From Juglans regia (Eukaryota > Streptophyta > Magnoliopsida > Fagales > Juglandaceae): a DNA stretch of 64,000 nt. Under the pieces are notes generated by a model. It was not told the DNA's origin. It did not search any database and saw nothing but the letters and a program-made list of their open reading frames with translations. Positions 10,038 through 22,000 of this stretch are shown one piece after another (the stretch's first letter is position 1; every line of letters begins with the position of its first letter). The stretch covers positions 8,502,243 through 8,566,242 of the forward strand of contig NC_049907.1 of the NCBI RefSeq assembly GCF_001411555.2, read 5' to 3'. Position numbers and translations under genes: made by a program.

Positions 10038-13000
10038 CTGCATTTTGCCAACAGTAATAACATTTTAATAGCAACAAAAAGGCCAAAACAAAAATTGGAA
10101 AAGGGAAGTGGAGAGGTGGGGGTGCATTACTTGAGAACAGCTAATTATGGCAATGTTTTTTCTTTTTGATGAATAATAAAATTTTATTGAGACAAGTAAT
10201 AAGGCAAAGCCAAGTATACAGGAAGTATACAAAAACTGAACCTATTACAAGTCAGGAAATAGAAAAAGAAACAAGAAAATCATGGACTTGTCTCGTGCAA
10301 GGGATCTCAATTTCAGTTTTTCCCTCCACATCCAGGAGCAGTCTCCTGGGAACTTCAACTGCCAGAAATTTGTGTCTCTGTTAAGGTAGGATCTAACCCA
10401 ACACGACCAGATGGACTGCCTCTCGTCTGCACACACTAGTTTCATTAAATACAATTGCTGAAGCCCACTAAAATAAGGAATTAAAGAAAAACATCTAAGA
10501 TCACCCACCAAGCATTCTGCATCGACCATTCCTCTAAACTCAAATATTTCTTCACCATAATTTTGAATTCCATTCCAGTGACCCTTCCGGTTGAGGTACT
10601 GGCACGGAATATTTCAATACCAGAACGTTTTGGGATAGTCATTATATGGATAAATTATATATTTTCCACCAACACTAATAATTATATTTGTGTTTATAAA
10701 TATTTCCCAGCCAAGGGTGAAACCACTGTTGGACCTTAACAATAGGAAACTGGTTACTGGTCTATTCCTCAATTATGTTGAGAATGCCTCTTCACATACA
10801 TGCATGGGCTTATTACTTATTATAGAGGAAAGATTGCAGCTTTTATTTTAAAAGCATGTGTTCTAGCTCTTAAATAAAAGAGAAATGATTTAACCACAAA
10901 GAGATCCCACAAAAGTAAACCCACAAATTAACATATCTTGATGTAGTACGTTATATTGTAATGCCACTTTTATTATAAAGTAGATCTAACATATCACATA
11001 AAATCATGTCAGTTTGTAGATTTACTTCTTTGTGTCTGTAGCACTTCTCTAAATAAAATGATAAAAAAAAAAAAAGATCTTCAAGTGGCTTTTAGAACAT
11101 TATATTCATATTCAAAAGCTCAGCCCAGATCACTCGAGCTCCCCCTATATATATATTTTCTTCCCAAAACCCTTGCACTAGATTGTCGGGGTGCAGCACT
11201 CTCACAAGTCCCAAGTCCTAGCGGCTGAAGCACTCTCACACTAGATTTCCTTTATATATATTTTCTTCCCAACTCCCAGTGCCAAAGCAACTCGCAATCA
11301 ACTATGGGTAATTATCTAATCTGACCTCAAATATCTCTCTGCCACAGGTCCCTTTCTTGTTTAGGCTTGTATGCTTTGTGGGGTTTCTATGCTTTGAAAC
11401 TTATCCCAACTAACCAAATGAAATTTAACTTCCTCCCTCTATACAACCCCACAAAAAGTCTCAAAATAACTTCTCCAACCAATTAGCCACACAATTTGGA
11501 ATGGGAAATAAAGATAGAAAATATTTAGGAAGGTTAGACAACGTACTTTTGACAAGGGTGATTTTTCCCCCTTTTGACAAATACAACATCTTCCAACGTG
11601 CCAACCTTCTCTCTACCTTCTCCAACACCCCATCCCAAACCGTATTGGCCTTGAACGTAGCCCCCAAATGAAGCCCAATCTCCGTAAAAGGATTCTCATA
11701 GAAAAGGCAAATATGCCCCTTAATGTCAGACTGGTCAGAAAAATAGTACCATCAACCTCAATCAATTATGTATATTTATCCCCTTCTTTTAACCATAGGG
11801 CCCTTGATTTCTACCTCCACGAAGTCTCCTCTATTAGAATAACCTTCCTCAAAATCTCATCCTCTAAAAGAATACTACCCTTTGTCTGACTCTCCAACCC
11901 CTGCAATTCCTCCTCAGTAGGAGATGCCTTATGTCTATCAACACAATTAGATAGTGTTGAGTGACATCCCAGGTTACCTATCCTTGTTTTCCTACATTTG
12001 TTCCCTCATCAAAATCCACCAAATTCATTTGTATTCATCCTTGTAGCTTTCGGGCTGCAACAAATTGATATCAGAGCTTTTGGTTCCAAATGGATCAAAA
12101 GCAAAATTATCTTATGTCTTTCACTTTCGATGCTCATGAAAGTGCAGATGATGTTATTGTTGATTGGTCAAAACTTCCAATCTACGATGCATATCTAGAA
12201 GAGGAGGAACCAATCTACAATGAATATTTACCAATCTTTGATTATGTAGAAAGAGACCAAGAACAGAAACATTGTGAAACTTTTGTGGAAGACTCGGTTT
12301 CTCGAAGAACCAAGATTAGGCTCATATCCTTCTAGAAGTACAAGCACAATTGTAAATGGGGCAATTTCTCATCCTTCCATCAAGTGTTTGGCTTGGTTGT
12401 GTGAGTGACATGCACAATTAGATAGTGTTGAATGACATCCACTATCCCCTGGTTAAGTGACATCCCAAGATTATCCATTTTTACTTTCCGTTCTTTTGTT
12501 TCTTTTCATACTCAATAGCTTTTCCTCATTTTATTTTCCCTTTGATCCTCACATATTCTTGCAAGTCATGTGCACTGTTTCAGTGAATCCAAATTTGTTT
12601 GTTGTCGCTACCCGAGGCTTGCATCAAACTCCTACATGTCATTTCATTGAAGTTAACGCGGCATGATGATGTGACATGATGCCGTGATGGCCTAACCTGG
12701 TAGCCAAGGTGGCATATGACATGTGCTGGATAAGACCTAGAATATTATTTATTTTGAATTTCGAATTTAACCATTTATGTGTCATTAGTGGTGTGTTAGG
12801 GAATAGAAAATAGTTGAACATTTAATGTTTATAGTTGTTGGACGTTGTAGAAGTGGTTGGAAGTTGTCTGCAACAATTAATAGTGTTCAGAGTTGTTTTC
12901 ATTTATCAGGTTGTTGAAAGTTGGCTGAAACATTAATATGGGTGTTGAGAGCTCTGCCCCGTGCACCGCACCCTATATAACGACCATGAAATGGACAAAA

Positions 13001-16000
13001 TGAAAATATCATTTTGAGTTTAAAACCCTCTTGCAAGTTTTGCATTTGAAGTTGAGTTCATCTTCTTCCATCAAGTGTTTGGCTAGGTTTTGAGTGACAT
13101 CCACTATCTAATGCAGGCCATGAGCAATGACAAAAGAATATAGATTTGCAGAAGCGATGCATGTGACTTACAAGAATATGTGAGAATCAAAGACAATAAA
13201 ATGAGGAAAAAGCTATTAAGGAAAAGAAATAAAATAAACAAAAGAACAATGGAAAGTAAAAATGGATAATCTTGAGATGAAACTCAACCAAGGGATAGTG
13301 ATGCAATTGCACAATCAAAATCCTACATGTCATTTCATCGAAGCTGACGTGGCATTATGGCATGGCGACCTGACTTAGCAACTGAGGTAGCATATGGCAT
13401 ATGTGCTAGACAGAACCTACAATGTTATTTATTTTAAATTTCGAATATTAACATTTGTGTCTTTAATGGCGTGTTAGGTATAGGAAACAGTTGGACATTT
13501 AATGTTTATAACTGTTGGAGGTTGTAGAAGTGGTTGGGAGTTGTTTTTCATTTATTGTGATTATAATAAGTCAAAACCATGTACTCCTATAGGAGGACTA
13601 TGAAATTGATGAAATGGGAATCAAATTTAGAGTTTTAAAACCCTCTTGCAAATTTTGTATCTGAAGTTGAGTTCATCTCCTCCTTCCATCAAATGTTTGG
13701 CAACCCCCAGGGGTTGGCTAAAGTGGTAAAGGCCTTGGACTTGGGGGTATGCTCCCCCCCTAGTCTAAGGTTCATATCCCCTTGGGTGAAAACATTATCT
13801 AGGGGCCATCAGACTGGGAGATCCCCTTGAACTACCTGAGGTGCACATGAGAGAAACTCCCTACTAAGGGCTTGTGCAATCTCGGGATTAGTCGGGACGC
13901 TCTTTCTGGACACCTAGTGCCAATTAAAAAAAGAAAAAAGAAAAAAAAGGTGTTTGGCTTGGTTGAGTGCCATCCACAATTAGATAGAGAGTTACATCCA
14001 CTATCCTCTAGTTGAGTGACATCTTAGGATTATCCATTTTCACTTTCCATCGTTATTTTGTTTCTTTTCATACTTGATAGTTTTACCTCCTTTTATTTTG
14101 CCTTTGATCCTCACATATTCTTACAAGTCATGTGCATCACTTCGGCGAATCCAAATTCGTTTGTTGTTGCTGCCCATGGCCTGCATCAAATAATGATGTA
14201 GCTGCACAATCAAACTCTTATATGTCATTTCATCTAAACTGACATGGCATGATGACGTGGCAACTTGACCTAGCAGTTGAGGTGGCATATGGCATATATG
14301 CTGGACAAGACCTAGAATGTTATTTATTTTGAATTTAAGCATTTGTGTCTTTATGGTGTGTTAGAGCATTGGCAATGGACTAGCCAAATGTCAGTGCAAG
14401 TCCAAACTTTAGCTAGATGTGAGAAAAAGCCTCCACATTGGACTAGCCAATGGTCCAAAACTTGACATGGCATGATGACGTGGCAACTTGACCTAGCAGT
14501 TGAGGTGGCATATGGCATATATGTTGGACAAGACCTAGAATGTTATTTATTTTGAATTTAAGCATTTGTGTCTTTATGGTGTGTTAGAGCATTGGCAATA
14601 GACTAGCCAAATGTCAGTGCAAGTCCAAACTTTAGCTAGATGTGAAAAAAAAAACCTCCACATTGGACTAGCCAATGGTCCAAAACTTAAGACTTGATGA
14701 ATAGTAAATCTTAATTCCTCTCCAAATATGGCTAGCTACTATTCACAATAGAAAACCATATTTAATTATTTCATCAATTCCCTCTCTTTGAATGGTAAAA
14801 CATGCATGACATGCACATTATTTCTACTGATTGATAGAGTAGACACATTATTTCTATGAAGTATGAAAATCTAAGAAATATATAAATTATATTTGCAAAT
14901 AAAAAAATAAAAAAAAAGTAAAAAATATAATATTATATTATTATTTTAAATTTATAATGGTTAGTCCAATGTGGACTCACCTAGTCAAAAATTGATATTA
15001 TAGCCAAAAGTTAAAATTCTAGCCAAACTTTAGACTTGGCAATGGCTAGACCATTGCCAATGCTCTTAGGTATAGGAATTAAGAAGTAGTTAAACATTTA
15101 ATGTTTATAGCTGTTGGAGATTATAGAAGTGTTTGGAAATTTTCTGCAGCAATTAATATGGGGTTGGGAGTTGTTTTTTATTTATTAGGTTGTTGGAAGT
15201 TGGCTGAAACATAAATATGGGTGTTGGGAGTTGTTTTTCATTTATTGTGAGCTATAATGAGACAAAAAATGTACTCCTATATAAGGACTATGACATGGAC
15301 AAAATGAAGATCAAATTTTGAGTTTAAAACCTTCTTGCAAGTTTAACATCTGAAGTTGAGTTCATCTCCTTCTTCCATCAAGTGTTTTGCTTGGTTATGT
15401 GAGTGACATCCACAATTAGATAGTGTTGAGTGGCATCGACTATCCCTTGGTCGAGTGACATCCCAGGTATATCCATTTTTACTTTCCATTATTATTTTGT
15501 TTATTTGATTTCTTTTCCATACTCAATAGTTTTTTCCTCATTTTATTTGACCTTTGATCCTCACATATTCTTGCAAGCCACAGGCAACAACAAACGAATA
15601 TGGATTCGCTGAAGCGATGCACGCAATTTGCAAGAGGATTTTAAAACTCAAAATCTAATCCCCATTTCATAGTCCTATAGGAGTACATGGTTTTGGCTTA
15701 TTATAGCCCACAATAAATGAAAAATAGCTCTCAATACCCATATTAATGTTTTAGCCAACTTCCAACCTCCTAATAATTGAAAAACAACTCCCAACACCTT
15801 ATTAGTTGCTGTAGACAACTCCAAACCACTTCTACAACCTCCGAAGGCTGTAAACATTAAATGCTCAACTACTTCCTATACCTAACATACAATTAAAGAC
15901 AAATGCTTAAATTCAAAATTCAAAATCCAAAATAAATAACATTCTAGGTTTTGTTCAGCACATACCATATGCTATCTCAATTGCCAAGTCAGGTGCCACG

Positions 16001-19000
16001 TCAGCTTCGATGAAATGACATGTAGGAGTTTGATTGTACAATTGCATCATTCTCATTTTCTTCAAAAATCAACTTGAACTCAAGTTGAAACTTACGTCCT
16101 CCCAAAATGGTTTGCCGATCAGATTTACTCTTCGTTGCAACCACAAAGAATGCGACATCGTCCCATTTATAACTCTGCTCGTACTTCTAGAAGGATATGA
16201 GGCTAGTCTTGGCTCTTCGAGAAACCAAGTCTTCCGCAAAAGTTTCACAATGTTCTGTTTTTAACCTCTTTCTAGTTCATCAAAGATTGGTAAATATTCA
16301 TTGTAGTTTGGAAGTTTTGACCAATCAAACAGAACGTCATCTGCACTTTCATTAGCATCGAAAGTGAAATACATAAGATAATTTTGCTTTTGATCTATTT
16401 CGAATCAAAAGCTCTATTACCAATTTGATGCAGAGCACGAGCAATGACAACAAACGAATATGGATTCATTGAAGCGATGCACATGACTTGCAAAAGGGTT
16501 TTAATGTCATTTCATCAAAGTTGACGTGGCACGATGATGTGGCAACCTAACCTGGCAGTTGAGCATATGGCATATGTGCTGGACAGGATCTAGATTGTTA
16601 TTTATTTCGAATTTCGAATTTAAGCATTTATGTGTCTTTAATGGTATGTTGGTATAGAAAGTAGTTGAGCATTTAATGTTTTATAGCTATTGAAGGTTGT
16701 AAAAGTGGTTGAAAATTGTCTGTAGCAATTAACAGGTGTTGGGAGCTGGTTTTCATTTTTTAGGTTGGTGGAAGTTGGCTGAAGCATTAATATGGATGTT
16801 GGGAGCTGTTTTTCATTTATATATTTATTTTTATCGATAATCAAAAGATTTTATTCATAAAAGCCCAAGTATTCAAGGTCCTCAAAGAGTATACATAAGG
16901 AATGTCTAACTAGAGTTTACAACTAATAGTAAAAAGTCATGTACATTTAGTCTGTTACAAACATGGCCCCAATGAGAACAATGTTTTAAAGAAAAAAACT
17001 TTCAGCTCCTCCATTGTCTTCTCTTGGTTTTTGAAGCTTCTATGATTTCGCTCCCACCATATACACCAACACATACAAATAAGGACCATTTTTTAGATTG
17101 TTGCAACCTGTGAATTACCTTTGAGGCCCCTCCAGCTAGCTTGAAAATCCACCAATCTAAGAGGCATGACTCATGATAATTCGAGTCCTGTAAAAAAATA
17201 ATCTCACATGGTCCTCGCCACCTCACAATGTAGAAATAGATGATCTATTGATTCACCATCTCTCTTACACATACAACATTAGTCCAACACCATTAGCCGA
17301 CATTTCCTTAAGTTATCTGTGGTGAGAATTTTGCCCAATGCTGCTATCCAAACAAAAAAAAGCAGCTTTTGAAGGAGCTTTCATCTGCCAAATATTCTTC
17401 GATGGAAATGTTTTTTATTTATTGTAGGCTATAGTAAGTCAAAACCATGTACTCATATATAAGGACCATGAAATGGACGAAATGAAAATATAATTTTGAG
17501 TTTAAAACCATCTTGCAAGTTTTGCATTTGAAGTTGAGTTCATCTTCTTCCATCAAATGTTTGGCTAGGTTGTGTGAGTGACATCCACAATTAGATAGTG
17601 TTGAGTGACATCCACTATCTCTTGGTTGAGTGACATCCCACGATTATCTATTTTTACTTTCCATTGTTCTTTTGTTTCTTTTCCATGCTCAATAGTTTTT
17701 TCCTCACTTTATTTTGCCCTTAATGCTCACATATTCTTGGAAGTCATATGCATCGCTTCGGCAAATCCATATTCATTTGTTGTCACTACCCATGGCCTAC
17801 ATCAAATTGGTGTCAGAGCTATTGGTTTGAAATTGGGTCCAAAGCAAAATTATCTTAACGTATTTCACTTTCGATGCTAATGAAACTGCAGATGACGTTC
17901 TGGTTGATTGGTCAAAACTTCCAATCTACAACGAGTATCTAGAAGAGGAGGAACCAATCTACAATGACCATTTACCAATCTTTGATGAAGAAATAAAAAG
18001 AGACCAAGAATAGAAACATTGTGAAACTTGTGGAAAATTTTGTTTTTCAAAAAGCCAAGACTAGCCTCGTCTTTTAAGAAGTACGAGCAAAGTTGTATAG
18101 GGGAATATGTCTCATTCTTTGTGGTTGCAACGAAGATTAATTCTGATCAACAAACCATTTTGGAAGAACGTAGGTTTCAACTTGGGGTCAAGTTGATTTT
18201 TGAAAAAAATGAGATTGATGCAACTGCACAATCAAAATCCTACATGTCATTTCATCGAAGCTGACGTGACGACCTAACCTGGCAGCTAAGGTGGCATATG
18301 ACGTGCTGGACAAGACCTAGAATATTATTTATCTTGAATTTCGAAATTGAGCATTTATATGTCTTGAATGGTGTGTTAGGTATAGGAAGTAATAGAGCAT
18401 TTAATGTTTATAGCCGTTGGAGGTTGTAGAAGTGGTTGGAAGTTGTCTACATCAATTAATAGGGTGTTGGAAGTTGGTTGAAGCATTAATATGGGTGTTG
18501 GGATCTGTTTTTCATTTATTGTAGGCTATAATAAGCCAAAACCATGTACTCCTATATAAGGATCATGAAATGGAAGAAATGAAAATATCATTTCGAGTTT
18601 AAAACCATCTTGCAAGTTTTGCATCTGAAGTTGAGTTCATCTTCTTCTTCCATCAAGTGTTTGGCTCGGTTGTGTGAGTGACATCCACTATCCCCTGGTT
18701 GAGTGACATCCCATGATTATCCATTTTTACTTTCCATGCTCAATAGTTTTTTCCTCATTTTATTTTGCCTTTGATCCTCACATATTCTTGTAAGTCACGT
18801 GCATCGCTTCAGCGAATCCATATTCGTTTGTTGTCATTGCACGTGGCCTGCATCACTCTCCAACCCCTGCGATTCCTCAATAAGAGACTCCTTATGTCTA
18901 TCCACTCCCAAAGACTTGTTCATTCCATTCCTTAAAATCCTTTTTCAAAACTTTTAACTTATCAGCCAATATGAAACTAGGGGTACCACACAATTCATAG

Positions 19001-22000
19001 GAAGTCCACCGTTGTTTCACCATATCTTTGAAACCATCAGCCAACAACCACATTTACAAACTTAAAATATATACGAATTTCGTGAATACCCCCACAATCC
19101 AAAAGAATAGGGAAATGGTCAGACAAATTCTAGACAAACACTTTTGGTACACCTCAGGGAAATGAGATTCCCACGAGCGAGATACCAAAAACCTATCTAA
19201 ACGGGAACCAATTCCTATTATTGGACCACGAATAGGCACCCCCTGCAAGAGGTAAGTCAACAAAATCAATCTAAAAAATGAATTCAAAGAACTCCCTCAT
19301 CGCCAAGGTAAAATTGAAATCCGACGATCTCTCACTCGAAAAACAAGTGACATTGAAATCCTCCATCACACCAAGGCACATCCCACCAACTAATAAAACC
19401 AGCAAGCTCTTCCTCCAAAAATCTTCTGCTGCTGTCCACTGTAGGGCCGTAAATACCAACAAAAGCCCATTCAAAACCATCATCTACATTTCTAAAATGA
19501 CAGGCTACCAAAAACTCCCCTATACATTCCTCCAAATATCCATGCATATAGACATGCACGAACTAGAATGATCGATAATAGGAATGAAATCCATACGATG
19601 CATTACGGAAAGTAGATAGTCAGACATGCAATCTTTGATTTGGCTCTGCTCTCAATCACCCAGGGGAAGGGATAAAGAGACATTCAAGTGAGATAAAGAG
19701 ACTTTTTTTTGATAAGTTAAAAATATTATATATCAAAGGAAAAACCAAGTACACTGAATGTATACAAGAAAAAACTTTGTCTAAAATGACCCAAAAAGCC
19801 CGTGAAAAGAACAACCTAAAATACACCAGACCGGTCCCCAACCCTTGTTTTTTGTAGAACTAAAACTCTACCCGAACACCCAACCCCAAACCCTTGATTC
19901 AAGTGAGCATGTGTCAAATTGGCTTGAATTGTAGTCAATCACAGTTTGGAAATGTTTTTATTTACAAGTAAAATAACATTTTATTGAAAGTTGTAAACAG
20001 GCATAGTCCAAATACGCAAGAGGTATACAAACAGCATTCACCTAGTTACAAAATTAGGAGCTAGAAAGTGATACGAGAAAATCATTTAAGCAAGCTAAAT
20101 TAAAAACACAAGATGAGGCCCAAAGAAATAAAGTATGAAAGTAGAAACTTCTAAGCTCATCTGGAGAATGCTCCTTATCTTCAAAGCTTCAACCATTTCT
20201 TTCAATCCATAGACACCACATGATACATAAAGGAATCATTCTCCATACATCCTTTCAATCACAGTTCGGAAATGATAGAAATTGAGTTCTTTTTCTTGCC
20301 CATAACTTCTACCTTTTCAACCCTAATTAATGGCTGTCCGCGTGGATCTTTTGAACCAAGAAGAGGTCTTAGCGTTTATCATTGGGTTAGAAATTTTTCC
20401 CTACTAATTATACTCAGCCATGCATCACTACAAGAATCTGCTTCCATTCAATAGGACCAGATCAAGACTTGAACGTATTCTCTCTAGTCTAGCCAACTGC
20501 TCAATAAGACCAGTTCACGTCAATATTTTAAGCAAGAGTATACGGGGTCACACTTTTTTTTTGGTAAGTATACAGGGTCACACATTAAGTATAGTGTCCC
20601 GATCCTTAATCTGAGGCTAACAAAAAACCCAAACCGGGGTTGTTTTTTTCAAAAATGATCAAATTTTTTGAAAAAAAATAATCCAGGGGAAAAGGAGGGG
20701 GGGGGGGGGGGTAGGGTTGGGCAAAGGTTGGGTAGTAGATGGATGCATGATACCGATAGAGCCTTAGTTTCCAAACTAGGGTGGCTTCTAGCCATAAGTA
20801 TGCATGGATTAGAGTACTAAAGTACAAGTACCATAAAAATACCACCTTTCCTAAAACTCAGCCCAGAAAAAGAGGCCCTTGGATTTGGAAAGGTATGCTG
20901 GGGACTCAAACCCTCCATGAAAAAAGGCTCACCTACAAATGGAAACTCCCTATGGCAGGCCAATTTGCACCATAGACAAACAAATCCTGCTTTGGAAAGT
21001 GGTTTGGCACACTGTCCCCACTAAAGCATGCCAGCATTGCCACACTCCAATCTGTGGACATGTTACTAGTTGATTGGGTCGAATTAGCTCTTAAACCTAA
21101 CCCAATCCTCAATATCAACTTGTAAGAGATCCACCATTTCCTCTTGCTTGTCACTAACAATTGGGTTATTGACCCGATATGGCCAACAAGGAACAAAGGG
21201 ACTCATGAACATATTAGACGAATTCCATTCAATGGATGGCCAGATCAAGAAAATCAGTAGGGAAAACTTGATGTCGTGGCAGATCACCTCCCCTACGCGC
21301 ACCCAGTACACTTTTGGTAACCTTTTTTTTTTAATAAGTAAAAATATTATATATATAAATAAATAGGAGTAACCAAGTACATTAAACGTATACAAGAAAA
21401 CACCTAACCCATACAAGAGAGCCCCTAATGACCTAAAAATCCCATGAAACCTACCCAAAATACACCAAACCTGAATTGGACACCTCCCCAACCCCAACCC
21501 CTTGTTTCCATAAAACTATTCCTCTACCAGAACATCCCACAACGAGATCATCTTCACAATGCCCTCCTTTTATTCTTCCCTCGACTTGAGCTATCTCCCT
21601 TAGCATTGTAGTTGATTAAACATAGAAGACGCTTTAACTCCCTGTTTTTCTTAAAATGTGATTTGGTTACAAGTGCATAACTCACCTCAATCGCAGTGAG
21701 TAGAGCTTTAAATTGATCTTCATATTCTCCCTGTTCTCCATATGAAAGCCCCAAGATTTGCTGAAGTCCGTTAACTTTATTCAGAACCCAATATGATGGT
21801 GAACCCGTTATATCGTTTAATGGAAGGGATAGAAACCAAGGGAACAACATTATCTCCAGCCACCGTACCCAACTGCACTCCTGATTCCAAACCTTCCCTC
21901 ACATGAGGCACCAACGACAAACCGCGAGTGTCCATTGTTTCTGCCACCATTACAGGTTCCTCCCCTCCACCAACATTGCTTGACTTTGCACCACCCCCCA

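Larger units (their letters stand above)
14194..15582 (+). repeat. LTR copy interrupted by a Harbinger-type MITE and a tandem duplication
   Basis: It starts TGATGTAGCTGCACAATC five bases after the previous LTR ends. It is split by MITE 14587-15065 and by the 223-bp duplication 14241-14688. Near 15583 the sequence switches to the inverted orientation before the LTR 3' end is reached. Confidence 0.7.
11944..18855. mobile_element. Rearranged array of compact LTR retrotransposons splitting a LINE
   Basis: At least six full or partial LTR copies (consensus start TGATGCAA, end CTGCATCA) and three internal regions lie here. Each internal region has a primer-binding site like TGGTATCAGAGC, complementary to initiator tRNA-Met: 12066-12077 (+), 16411-16422 (-) and 17808-17819 (+). 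LTRs abut head-to-tail at 12626/12627, and with a 5-bp spacer at 14188/14194. Two segments are inverted: 13112-13298 and about 15583-16502. No gag-pol is encoded. The array sits inside a minus-strand LINE and itself holds a SINE, a MITE and a LINE fragment. Part of the flanking LINE (11890-11941) is repeated at 18856-18905. Confidence 0.8.

Noticed and set aside
10131..10154. A possible exon reading IAIISCSQ just upstream of AN exon 7 with a gtaatg donor
   Set aside because: It has no acceptor, does not match the AN family, and the true preceding exon (ending CRNPS) was found at 24452-24339 in the correct phase.
12090..12335. An 81-codon acidic ORF taken at first as a small gene
   Set aside because: It is the internal region of the compact LTR element and recurs at 17835 and, inverted, near 16400.
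13702..13800. tRNA gene suggested by A- and B-box-like motifs
   Set aside because: No cloverleaf or acceptor stem; the A-rich tail and flanking duplication identify a SINE.
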